From positions 1 to 12,724 of the forward strand of contig CAWAXG010000022.1 in the NCBI GenBank assembly GCA_963785755.1: a stretch of 12,724 nt of DNA. Reading direction: 5' to 3'. Below are positions 7,198 through 12,724 of this stretch, one piece after another. The notes under the pieces were generated by a model. It saw only the letters and a list, made by a program, of their open reading frames with translations. It was not told the DNA's origin and did not search any database. The DNA is from JACCXG01 sp963785755. GTDB taxonomy: Bacteria > Acidobacteriota > Vicinamibacteria > Vicinamibacterales > 2-12-FULL-66-21. A program made the translations under genes and the position numbers. How positions within the stretch are numbered: the first letter of the stretch is position 1; each line of letters opens with the position of its first letter.

Positions 7198-7278
7198 CAC
7201 ACGATGACATGACACGATGAGCACGATGATTCCCGCAATCTCGTTCTTCGTGTCCATCGTGCCATCGTGCCCATCGTG
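7198..7278. repeat. CACGATG/CATCGTG palindromic cluster between waaA and lpxK
   Basis: Three CACGATG copies (7200-7206, 7213-7219, 7222-7228) face three inverted copies CATCGTG (7255-7261, 7263-7269, 7272-7278) across a 26-base centre. The whole could fold into a long imperfect hairpin in the waaA-lpxK transcript. No T-run follows on either strand, so a terminator is not supported. The rest of the spacer (7137-7306) shows nothing else. Confidence 0.85.
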
Positions 7279-7306
7279 AAGTTTCGTCGGCGCGTGAACG
7301 GCCGAT

Positions 7307-8713
7307 TCAGTGCACAATCCGGAACGGCCGGACGTTGCTGGCCGTCTCGGGCGGCAGGAGCTCGGCGATCACTGCGAGGCTCTTGGCGCGCGCGCCGCGA
7401 TTCGCCTCAACGAGCGCCCTCGCCGCCGCGCCAAGGCTCGCGCGGCGGACCGGATCGCCGAGCAGCTCGAGCAGCGTAGACTCCAGCTCCCGCCCGGAGC
7501 GCACCTGGACGGCAGCCCCGTTGTCCAGGAAAGTCCGCGCGATCTCCGCGAAATTGTCCATGTGCGGACCAAAGACGATTGGCTTCCCGAACACCGCCGG
7601 TTCCAGGATATTGTGGCCACCAGCGTCGACCAGGCTACCGCCGACGAACACGACCGTCGCGACCTGGAAGACCTGGGCGAGCTCGCCGATCGTGTCGAGA
7701 ATGACGACGTCGTTGCGCGGTTCCGCGTCGACGCGCAGCTCCGTCCGTCGCGCTACGTTCCATCCCGCGCGCCGGACCAGACGTTCGACCTCGTCGAACC
7801 GCTCGGGCTTGCGCGGCGCCACGATCAGCAGCGTGTTGGTCATCGTCGCGCGAATTCGCTGGAAGGCTTCGAGCACGTGCTCCTCCTCGCCCTTGAGCGT
7901 GCTGGCGGCGATGACGACCGGACGCGCCGGGTTGATGCGGAAATAGCGCAGGACTCGGGTCCTGCCCCGCTGATGGACGTCATGCACGGACGGCGCGGGC
8001 ATAAACGACTGCGCGTGCGACGGGCGCGAACCGCCGTCGGCCGCGGAGGGCACCTCGAGCGAATCGAACTTGAGCGAGCCGGTGACGCTGACGCGCTCGC
8101 GTGGGGCGCCCATCTCGATGACGCGGCGCGCGGACTCCTCGCTCTGCATGCAGAAGCGATCGACATCGTCGAGCACGTGCCGGAAGAAGAATCGCGCGAG
8201 CCGGTAGCGCGGAAACGACCGCGTCGAGATGCGGCCGTTGACGAGCGCCGTCTTGACGCCGTCGCGGCGGCACGCGCGCAACAGGTTCGGCCAGATTTCG
8301 GTTTCCATCATGACGAACAGCCGGGGCCGCACCAGCTTCAGCGTCCGATTCACGATGAAACCGAGATCGAAGGGAAAGTAGAACACCGCGTCGACAAACG
8401 GCAGGTTGCTCCTGGCGACCTGCTGGCCGGCCATGGTGGTCGTCGAGACGAAGAGGCGCAGGCGAGGATAGCGTTCCCGGAGTTGAGGAAGGAGCGCGCG
8501 AATCGTCAGAACCTCCCCGACCGACACGGCGTGAATCCAGATCGATTCGTCGCCGTCGAGGTTGAAAGACACGGGGAGATACCCCATCCGCTGGGGCAGG
8601 CTGACGATGTATTTCCGGTATCGAATCGCCTGATACAGCAGGTACGGAGACACGACGAGGAAGAACGCCACGATGAGGACGCTATAGGCCGCGTACATGC
8701 TTGGGACCGACAT
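7307..8713 (-). CDS. waaA: 3-deoxy-D-manno-octulosonic acid (Kdo) transferase
   Basis: A 468-residue membrane-anchored GT30 enzyme that adds Kdo from CMP-Kdo to the lipid A precursor. An N-terminal transmembrane helix spans about 8-25. The N-terminal domain has WIHAVSVGE (59-67, including the conserved Glu) and METEIWPNL (136-144). The C-terminal, CMP-Kdo-binding domain has AASTLKGEEE (269-278), GGSLVDAGGHNILEPA (358-373) and FGPHMDNF (381-388). A stretch at about 223-250, rich in Ser, His and Pro, is longer than the usual interdomain link. ATG 8713 is the first start and gives the membrane anchor. It is the first gene of the minus-strand LPS operon, divergent from gapA, about 257 bases apart. 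I saw no convincing -35/-10 pair for it. Confidence 0.96.
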   Translation of the reverse strand: MSVPSMYAAYSVLIVAFFLVVSPYLLYQAIRYRKYIVSLPQRMGYLPVSFNLDGDESIWIHAVSVGEVLTIRALLPQLRERYPRLRLFVSTTTMAGQQVARSNLPFVDAVFYFPFDLGFIVNRTLKLVRPRLFVMMETEIWPNLLRACRRDGVKTALVNGRISTRSFPRYRLARFFFRHVLDDVDRFCMQSEESARRVIEMGAPRERVSVTGSLKFDSLEVPSAADGGSRPSHAQSFMPAPSVHDVHQRGRTRVLRYFRINPARPVVIAASTLKGEEEHVLEAFQRIRATMTNTLLIVAPRKPERFDEVERLVRRAGWNVARRTELRVDAEPRNDVVILDTIGELAQVFQVATVVFVGGSLVDAGGHNILEPAVFGKPIVFGPHMDNFAEIARTFLDNGAAVQVRSGRELESTLLELLGDPVRRASLGAAARALVEANRGARAKSLAVIAELLPPETASNVRPFRIVH

Positions 8714-8730
8714 AAATGTAACATGGACGT

Positions 8731-8760
8731 TTGACCGTTGTGCTTCCGGTTCACTAGAAT
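8731..8760 (+). promoter_or_regulatory. Sigma70-type promoter for the gapA-pgk-tpiA block
   Basis: TTGACC at 8731-8736 and TAGAAT at 8755-8760 are separated by 18 bases, close to the consensus TTGACA/TATAAT. The predicted start is near 8767, giving a leader of about 205 bases before gapA. A 7-bp inverted repeat, ACCGTTG (8734-8740) and CAACGGT (8761-8767), straddles the -10 box and the predicted start and could be an operator. Sequence match only. Confidence 0.6.
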
Positions 8761-8805
8761 CAACGGTTTACATCTTGCGTGTGCCGGGGCTTAGAAGGTA
8801 GGTCA

Positions 8806-8948
8806 TGAATCGCGGCGGCGCGCGCGAGAGAGCGTGTCGGAGCGCGAACGAGCGGCAGCGAGTGAGCTGGCGAGCGGAGCGGGGCGTCGCGGGCCGCCTC
8901 GCGTAGGCCGAAGCCAGTCGGGGAGTCCGAGGGGCGAAGCCCCTCGGG
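8806..8948 (+). repeat. GC-rich repeat-like element with terminal hairpin in the gapA leader
   Basis: From about 8806 to 8890 the leader is made of GAGCG/GCGAGC words. It ends in a perfect 9-bp hairpin, CCGAGGGGC-GAA-GCCCCTCGG (8927-8947), about ten bases before the gapA ribosome binding site. No T-run follows the hairpin. Composition differs sharply from the A/T-richer promoter region just upstream (8714-8800). It looks like a dispersed element that landed between promoter and gene, or a structured leader. Confidence 0.6.
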
Positions 8949-8971
8949 TAAGAACTAGGAGAGACCTGAGA

Positions 8972-9979
8972 ATGGCCGTCAAAGTAGGGATCAACGGGTT
9001 CGGCCGGATTGGCCGGAACATCATGCGCGCGGCGATGGATGATGACTCGATCGATATCGTCGCCGTCAACGATCTGACCAACGCGGAAACGCTCGCCCAC
9101 CTGCTCAAGTACGACTCGATCCTGGGCAACCTCAAGGCCGCCATCTCGGCCAAGGGCGATCGGATCACCGTCGATGGCGATGAGTTCCAGGTGCTCTCAC
9201 TGAAGGATCCGGCACAGCTGCCGTGGAAGGCGCTCGGCGTCGACGTCGTGTTCGAGTCGACCGGCATCTTCACCAACCGCGAAGCAGCCGCCAAGCACCT
9301 CGAGGCGGGAGCGAAGAAGGTCGTCATCACCGCGCCGGCGAAGAGCCCAGATCTGACGCTCGTGCTCGGCGTCAACGAGGACAAGTACGACCCCAAGACG
9401 CATAACATCATCTCGAATGCGTCCTGCACGACGAACTGCCTGGCGCCGTTCGCCAAAGTGCTGCACGAGTCGTTCGGCATCAAGAAGGGCTGGATGACGA
9501 CCATCCACTCCTACACGAACGACCAGCAGCTGCTCGACCTGCCGCACAAGGATCTGCGTCGCGCTCGCGCGGCGGCGTTGTCGATGATCCCGACGACGAC
9601 GGGTGCCGCGTCTGCTGTCGGCGAGGTCCTGCCGCAGCTTAAAGGCAAACTCGACGGCATCGCCATGCGCGTGCCGACGGCGAACGTTTCAGTTGTCGAC
9701 CTCGCGGCGATCCTGGAAAAGAAGACGACGAAGGAAGACGTGAATGCCGCCTTCAAGGCAGCGGCCAACGGACCGCTCAAGGGCATCCTGCAAGTCGAGG
9801 AGGCGCCGCTCGTCTCGATCGACTTCCGCGGCAATCCGCATTCGTCGATAGTCGACGCGGCCTACACCAGCGTGATGGACGGCGACTTCGTCAAGGTTCT
9901 GTCGTGGTACGACAACGAGTGGGGCTACTCGAGCCGCTGCGTCGACCTGCTGCGCTTCATGGTGAAGAAGGGACTGTAA
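8972..9979 (+). CDS. gapA: Type I glyceraldehyde-3-phosphate dehydrogenase
   Basis: A 335-residue cytoplasmic enzyme that oxidises glyceraldehyde 3-phosphate with phosphorylation to 1,3-bisphosphoglycerate. The Rossmann motif is NGFGRIGRN (8-16), with Asp34 in AVNDLTN favouring NAD over NADP. The catalytic site is SNASCTTNCLAP (148-159, Cys152), with His179 in TTIHSYTNDQ as general base. The C-terminal signature is WYDNEWGYS (312-320). Length is typical. I chose ATG 8972 because AGGAG lies at 8957-8961, about ten bases upstream, and the protein begins as family members do. The frame stays open to GTG 8834, but that part is an arginine-rich translation of the leader repeat. It is followed directly by pgk with no gap. 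Confidence 0.98.
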   Translation: MAVKVGINGFGRIGRNIMRAAMDDDSIDIVAVNDLTNAETLAHLLKYDSILGNLKAAISAKGDRITVDGDEFQVLSLKDPAQLPWKALGVDVVFESTGIFTNREAAAKHLEAGAKKVVITAPAKSPDLTLVLGVNEDKYDPKTHNIISNASCTTNCLAPFAKVLHESFGIKKGWMTTIHSYTNDQQLLDLPHKDLRRARAAALSMIPTTTGAASAVGEVLPQLKGKLDGIAMRVPTANVSVVDLAAILEKKTTKEDVNAAFKAAANGPLKGILQVEEAPLVSIDFRGNPHSSIVDAAYTSVMDGDFVKVLSWYDNEWGYSSRCVDLLRFMVKKGL

Positions 9980-11161
9980 GTGGCCGCTCGCAGCGTCAAG
10001 GACCTGAGCCTCTCGGGGAAGAAAGTTTTCATCAGGGTCGACTTCAACGTCCCGATCAAGGGCGGGAAGATTTCCGACGATACGCGCATTCGCGCGTCGC
10101 TGCCGACGATCCAATACGCGCTCGATCAGGGGGCGACGGTCATTCTGGCGTCGCACCTCGGAAGGCCGAAGGGGAAACCGAGTCCGGAGTACTCGCTTCG
10201 GCCGGTCGCGGCTCGGTTGGCCGAGCTCCTCGGCCGTCCGGTCACGTTCGCCGAGGACTCGGTTGGTGAGGCGGCGGCGAGCGCGATCGCGAAGGCTGGG
10301 CCAGGCGGCGTGGTCCTGCTCGAGAACTTGCGCTTTCACGCGGAAGAAGAGAAGAACGACGCCGTGTTCGCGCAGCAACTCGCCGCGCTCGCCGACGTTT
10401 ACGTCAACGATGCGTTCGGCTCCGCTCACCGCGCGCACGCGTCCACCGAGGGCATCGTCCATCACATCGGCGAATCTGCGGCCGGGTTGCTGATGGCGAA
10501 GGAGGTCGAGTATCTGGGCCGGGTGCTCGAGCATCCCGACCGGCCGTTCGTAGCCATTCTGGGCGGCGCCAAAGTGTCGGACAAGCTCGAGGTGATTGAA
10601 AACCTGATTCCACGCGTCGACGCGCTGCTGATTGGCGGCGCGATGGCCTACACCTTCTTCAAGGCTCAGGGTCTACCCGTCGGCAAGTCACTCGTCGAGG
10701 CCGATCTCCTCGACACGGCGCGTGACGTCGAACGGCGCGCGAAAGAGCGCGGCCTGCGGCTCGAGTTACCCACGGATCACGTGGTCGCGCCCAAGCTCGA
10801 AGCGGGCGCCCCGGCGGAAACGCTTGCGGTCGGCGATCCGGCCATCGGCGAGCGCATGGGACTCGACATCGGCCCACGGACAGTGCAGAGTTACCGGGAG
10901 GTGATCGCCGGCGCGAAGACGGTCATCTGGAACGGCCCGATGGGCGTGTTCGAGATTGATGCGTTCGCCAACGGCACGCTGGAGGTCGCCAAAGCCGTCG
11001 CCTCGGTCAAGGGGACGACGGTGATCGGCGGCGGCGACTCGATCGCGGCCGTGGCGAAGGCGGGGGTCACCGACCGCATCACCCACATCTCCACCGGCGG
11101 AGGCGCGTCGCTCGAGTTCCTGGGTGGACGCAAACTGCCGGGGGTGGAGGCGCTGAAGTAG
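9980..11161 (+). CDS. pgk: Phosphoglycerate kinase
   Basis: A 393-residue two-domain cytoplasmic kinase that makes ATP and 3-phosphoglycerate from 1,3-bisphosphoglycerate, the product of GapA. Signatures in order are VFIRVDFNVP (16-25), ASHLGRPKGK (57-66), LLENLRFH (113-120), YVNDAFGSAHRAHAST (141-156), and in the ATP-binding C-domain GGAKVSDKLEVIENL, VIWNGPMGVFE, GGGDS and ISTGGGASLEFL. Length is typical. The start is GTG, immediately after the gapA TAA with no spacer, and AAGGGA inside the last gapA codons can act as ribosome binding site. This means tight coupling of the two consecutive glycolytic steps. Confidence 0.98.
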   Translation: MAARSVKDLSLSGKKVFIRVDFNVPIKGGKISDDTRIRASLPTIQYALDQGATVILASHLGRPKGKPSPEYSLRPVAARLAELLGRPVTFAEDSVGEAAASAIAKAGPGGVVLLENLRFHAEEEKNDAVFAQQLAALADVYVNDAFGSAHRAHASTEGIVHHIGESAAGLLMAKEVEYLGRVLEHPDRPFVAILGGAKVSDKLEVIENLIPRVDALLIGGAMAYTFFKAQGLPVGKSLVEADLLDTARDVERRAKERGLRLELPTDHVVAPKLEAGAPAETLAVGDPAIGERMGLDIGPRTVQSYREVIAGAKTVIWNGPMGVFEIDAFANGTLEVAKAVASVKGTTVIGGGDSIAAVAKAGVTDRITHISTGGGASLEFLGGRKLPGVEALK

Positions 11162-11232
11162 CTCCAGCTCCAGCTCCAGCTATCCGCCTGAAGCTGGAAG
11201 GCTTGGTGGAAGCTGGAAGCCGGAGCTGGAAG
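11162..11232 (+). repeat. CTCCAG tandem and inverted AGCTGGA copies between pgk and tpiA
   Basis: Directly after the pgk stop come three CTCCAG units (11162-11179) plus CT. Three inverted AGCTGGA copies follow (11192-11198, 11211-11217, 11224-11230). The last copy ends in GGAAG (11228-11232), seven bases before the tpiA ATG, so it is the likely ribosome binding site. Pairing of TCCAGCT with AGCTGGA in the mRNA could hide part of that site. This is a possible control hairpin, not shown. Confidence 0.8.
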
Positions 11233-11239
11233 CCGACAT

Positions 11240-12007
11240 ATGCGAATCCCTTTCATCGCCGCGAATTGGAAGATGCACAAGACCGTGCACGAGTCGGTCG
11301 TGTTCGTCAAAGAGTTCCGCAGCATGGTGAAGGACATCGACGATGTCGAGATCGTCGTGGCGCCGCCGTTCACGGCGGTGCATGCCGTCGCCGAAGCGGC
11401 GCGCAACACGACCGTCGGCGTCGCTGCGCAGAACCTGCACTGGGAACGTCAGGGCGCGTTCACCGGCGAGGTCAGCGCCGAGATGGTGCGTGAGGCAGGG
11501 GCCGAGTACGTCATCATCGGGCACTCGGAACGCCGCCGGCTGTTCGGGGACACCGACGAGCTGGTCAATCGGCGGCTCGTGGCCGCGCTCGGCGCCAAGC
11601 TGACGCCGATCGTCTGCATCGGCGAAACGCTCGAGGAGCGCGACGGGAACCTCACGATGAGCGTGCTCGATCGGCAGCTCAAGGTGGGGCTCGACCAGAT
11701 GACCGGCGAGCAGATCGCGAGCCTCGTTCTCGCCTACGAGCCTGTGTGGGCGATCGGCACCGGGCGCAACGCCACGCCGCAGCAGGCCGGTGAGGCGCAC
11801 GCGCATATCCGACAGCGGGTTCGCCAGTGGTTCGGGGGCTATGCGGCAGATCATTGCCACGTGATCTACGGCGGGAGCGTCAAGCCCGACAACATCCGCG
11901 AGCTCGTGGAAATACCCGACGTCGACGGTGCCCTCATCGGTGGGGCAAGCCTCGAGATCAAGGCGTTCTTCGATATGGTGGCCAAAAGCCGCGGAACCGC
12001 GGTGTAG
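11240..12007 (+). CDS. tpiA: Triosephosphate isomerase
   Basis: A 255-residue TIM-barrel enzyme that interconverts dihydroxyacetone phosphate and glyceraldehyde 3-phosphate. The active-site residues are all visible: Asn9 and Lys11 in AANWKMHKT, the electrophilic His95 in IIGHSERR (92-99), and the catalytic Glu167 in AYEPVWAIGTG (165-175), which runs into the flexible phosphate loop. The phosphate-binding YGGSVKP (210-216) and GGASLE (234-239) are present. Length is typical. ATG 11240 is preceded by GGAAG at seven bases, supplied by the repeat in the pgk-tpiA spacer. It is third in the gapA-pgk-tpiA block, and secG follows after 55 bases. Confidence 0.98.
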   Translation: MRIPFIAANWKMHKTVHESVVFVKEFRSMVKDIDDVEIVVAPPFTAVHAVAEAARNTTVGVAAQNLHWERQGAFTGEVSAEMVREAGAEYVIIGHSERRRLFGDTDELVNRRLVAALGAKLTPIVCIGETLEERDGNLTMSVLDRQLKVGLDQMTGEQIASLVLAYEPVWAIGTGRNATPQQAGEAHAHIRQRVRQWFGGYAADHCHVIYGGSVKPDNIRELVEIPDVDGALIGGASLEIKAFFDMVAKSRGTAV

Positions 12008-12025
12008 TGGCCAGACATGAGAGAG

Positions 12026-12054
12026 TGGCAGTCCCGGCAAGAGCGCGGTATAAT
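12026..12054 (+). promoter_or_regulatory. Possible promoter giving a leaderless secG mRNA
   Basis: A perfect TATAAT lies at 12049-12054, in GCGGTATAATC. The predicted start near 12061 is only two bases before the secG ATG at 12063. The -35 region (TGGCAG at 12026-12031) is weak. No ribosome binding site precedes the secG ATG (CACTCGTTATG), which fits leaderless translation. Confidence 0.45.
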
Positions 12055-12062
12055 CACTCGTT

Positions 12063-12500
12063 ATGCTCTATTACTTGTTGGCCACCCTGTATGTTCTGAG
12101 CTGCCTGTTGCTGCTGCTCGTCGTGCTCCTGCAGCAGGGCAAGGGCGGCGACATGGCCAGCGCGTTTGGCGGCGGCGGAAGCCAGACCGCCTTCGGTGCG
12201 CGCGCAGGGGCGACCGTCCTGACCAGGGCGACGAGCGTCCTCGGCGTGCTGTTCATGCTCGGCGCGATCGTGCTCGGGATCTACGGTCGGCAGGGCCCCG
12301 GCTCGATCATGCGGGGCGTCGCCGGACCGGCGCCGGTGACTGCGCCCGCGCCTGCGCCAGCGCCTGTGGAATCGTCGACACCGTCGGCACCGGCCGCCGA
12401 CGCCTCCGCCTGCGTCGTCAGCGCCGACGGGTCAAGCGCCGGCAGCGCCGAACGTGGGCGGACAGCCGCCGGCCGCGCCGACGACGACCGGACAGCCTGA
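12063..12500 (+). CDS. secG: Preprotein translocase subunit SecG, tail frameshifted
   Basis: SecG is the small two-helix subunit of the SecYEG channel. The first helix (residues about 3-24) runs into LLQQGKGGDMASAFGGGGS and GSQTAFGARAG, the classic SecG loop, then TVLTRATSVLGVLFMLGAIVL as the second helix. After residue about 80 comes a Pro/Ala-rich cytoplasmic or periplasmic tail. As read the frame ends at TGA 12498-12500 with an Arg/Asp-rich end. The neighbouring frame from about 12394 instead gives PPTPPPASS, then APTGQAPAAPNVGGQPP and TTTGQPEKK, ending at TAG 12508-12510. This smoothly continues the proline-rich tail, so one extra base near 12387-12395 is likely. Identity is certain, the last 35 or so residues are not. 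The next gene is tRNA-Leu(GAG), as beside secG in E. coli. Confidence 0.95.
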   Translation: MLYYLLATLYVLSCLLLLLVVLLQQGKGGDMASAFGGGGSQTAFGARAGATVLTRATSVLGVLFMLGAIVLGIYGRQGPGSIMRGVAGPAPVTAPAPAPAPVESSTPSAPAADASACVVSADGSSAGSAERGRTAAGRADDDRTA

Positions 12501-12511
12501 GAAAAAGTAGA

Positions 12512-12617
12512 GCCGCGGATTACACGGAAGACACGGAAAGTAGGCCGCGGATTACCGGAAGGCACGGATCATAGGGCCGCGGATTACACGGAATACACGG
12601 ATTTGGTAAGGCCGCGG
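12512..12617. repeat. 32-base tandem repeat GCCGCGGATTACACGG... after secG
   Basis: Units start at 12512, 12544 and 12576 (period exactly 32), with a partial copy GCCGCGG at 12611 after a 35-base third unit. Each unit opens GCCGCGGATTAC and contains ACACGGA words. No conserved-repeat/unique-spacer pattern is present, so it is not a CRISPR. It shares the CGGAT-ACACGG theme with the repeat at 5128-5183. The rest of the secG-tRNA gap (12618-12640) shows nothing. Confidence 0.85.
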
Positions 12618-12640
12618 CCGACGCGGCACCCACCTCCCTC

Positions 12641-12724
12641 GCGAAAGTGGCGGAACTGGCAGACGCACCAGCTTGAGGGGCTGGCGCTCGCAAGAGCGTG
12701 AGAGTTCGAATCTCTCCTTTCGCA
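12641..12724 (+). tRNA. tRNA-Leu (anticodon GAG)
   Basis: A full 84-base class II tRNA. The acceptor GCGAAAG pairs with CTTTCGC and the discriminator is A (12724). The anticodon stem CCAGC/GCTGG closes TTGAGGG, giving GAG at 12675-12677. The long variable arm GCGCTC-GCAA-GAGCGT and the T-loop TTCGAAT are clear. No CCA is visible because the window ends at the discriminator. Its place after secG matches the secG-leuU order known in E. coli. Confidence 0.97.

Noticed and set aside
7310..8734. A 474-codon open frame on the plus strand opposite waaA
   Set aside because: It mirrors waaA in high-GC sequence, has a His/Asp/Arg-rich composition and no recognisable motif, while the minus strand encodes a clear Kdo transferase.
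8834..8971. N-terminal extension of GapA from GTG 8834
   Set aside because: It translates the GC-rich leader repeat; a ribosome binding site and the conserved GapA N-terminus support ATG 8972.
12026..12041. Sigma54-type promoter upstream of secG
   Set aside because: TGGCA is present but the required GC-containing second element (TTGC at the proper spacing) is not.
12017..12574. A 185-codon plus-strand frame overlapping secG
   Set aside because: It is an Arg-rich shadow of secG and runs on into the tandem repeat.
12512..12617. CRISPR-like array
   Set aside because: Units are tandem with no spacers of regular length and unique content; only three and a bit copies, no cas genes nearby.

Overview
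The window is a high-GC stretch of bacterial chromosome from a Gram-negative (diderm) organism. It encodes lipid A/Kdo/heptose synthesis on the minus strand, and a gap-pgk-tpi-secG-tRNA-Leu block on the plus strand. High GC, the gene order and the many short reiterated intergenic repeats make me think of Acidobacteriota, perhaps the Vicinamibacteria. That placement is inference from general familiarity, not a search result.

Layout. Positions 1-248 hold tRNA-Asp(GTC) and tRNA-Val(TAC), both minus, separated by a nested palindrome. Positions 283-8713, minus strand and transcribed from right to left, carry waaA (Kdo transferase), lpxK (lipid A 4'-kinase), an LpxL/HtrB-type late acyltransferase, waaF-like heptosyltransferase, gmhB, rfaE1/hldE kinase, rfaE2/hldE adenylyltransferase, a waaC-like heptosyltransferase broken by two frameshifts, and a small ICMT/PEMT-type membrane methyltransferase. 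Most junctions overlap by a few bases, so this reads as one operon. Positions 8714-8971 are the divergent intergenic region, with a good sigma70-type promoter toward gapA and a GC-rich repeat element in the gapA leader. Positions 8972-12510, plus strand, carry gapA, pgk, tpiA and secG, followed by a 32-base tandem repeat and tRNA-Leu(GAG), which ends exactly at the window edge. No stretch over 300 bases lacks a gene; the longest gap is the 258-base divergent region.

How the genes fit together. RfaE1 phosphorylates heptose 7-phosphate, GmhB removes the 7-phosphate and RfaE2 adds AMP, giving ADP-heptose. The two GT9 enzymes would use this to build the inner core on the Kdo that WaaA places on lipid A, which LpxK phosphorylates and the LpxL-type enzyme acylates. 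gmhA, hldD and the early lpx genes are not here. GapA, Pgk and Tpi are consecutive lower-glycolysis enzymes, and SecG is the small subunit of the SecYEG translocon.

What is unusual. (1) Four places look as if one extra base had been inserted: two in waaC, one in the secG tail and possibly one at the rfaE2 start. Either the assembly has insertion errors or these genes are really damaged or recoded. (2) The rfaE2 coding frame continues directly, without a further stop, from the rfaE1 TAG, and has no ATG/GTG/TTG where it should start. (3) Nearly every non-coding gap holds a different short word repeated in direct and inverted copies, and some of these reach into gene ends, a start region or a ribosome binding site. 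I see no clearly new multi-gene system; the region is otherwise ordinary housekeeping.
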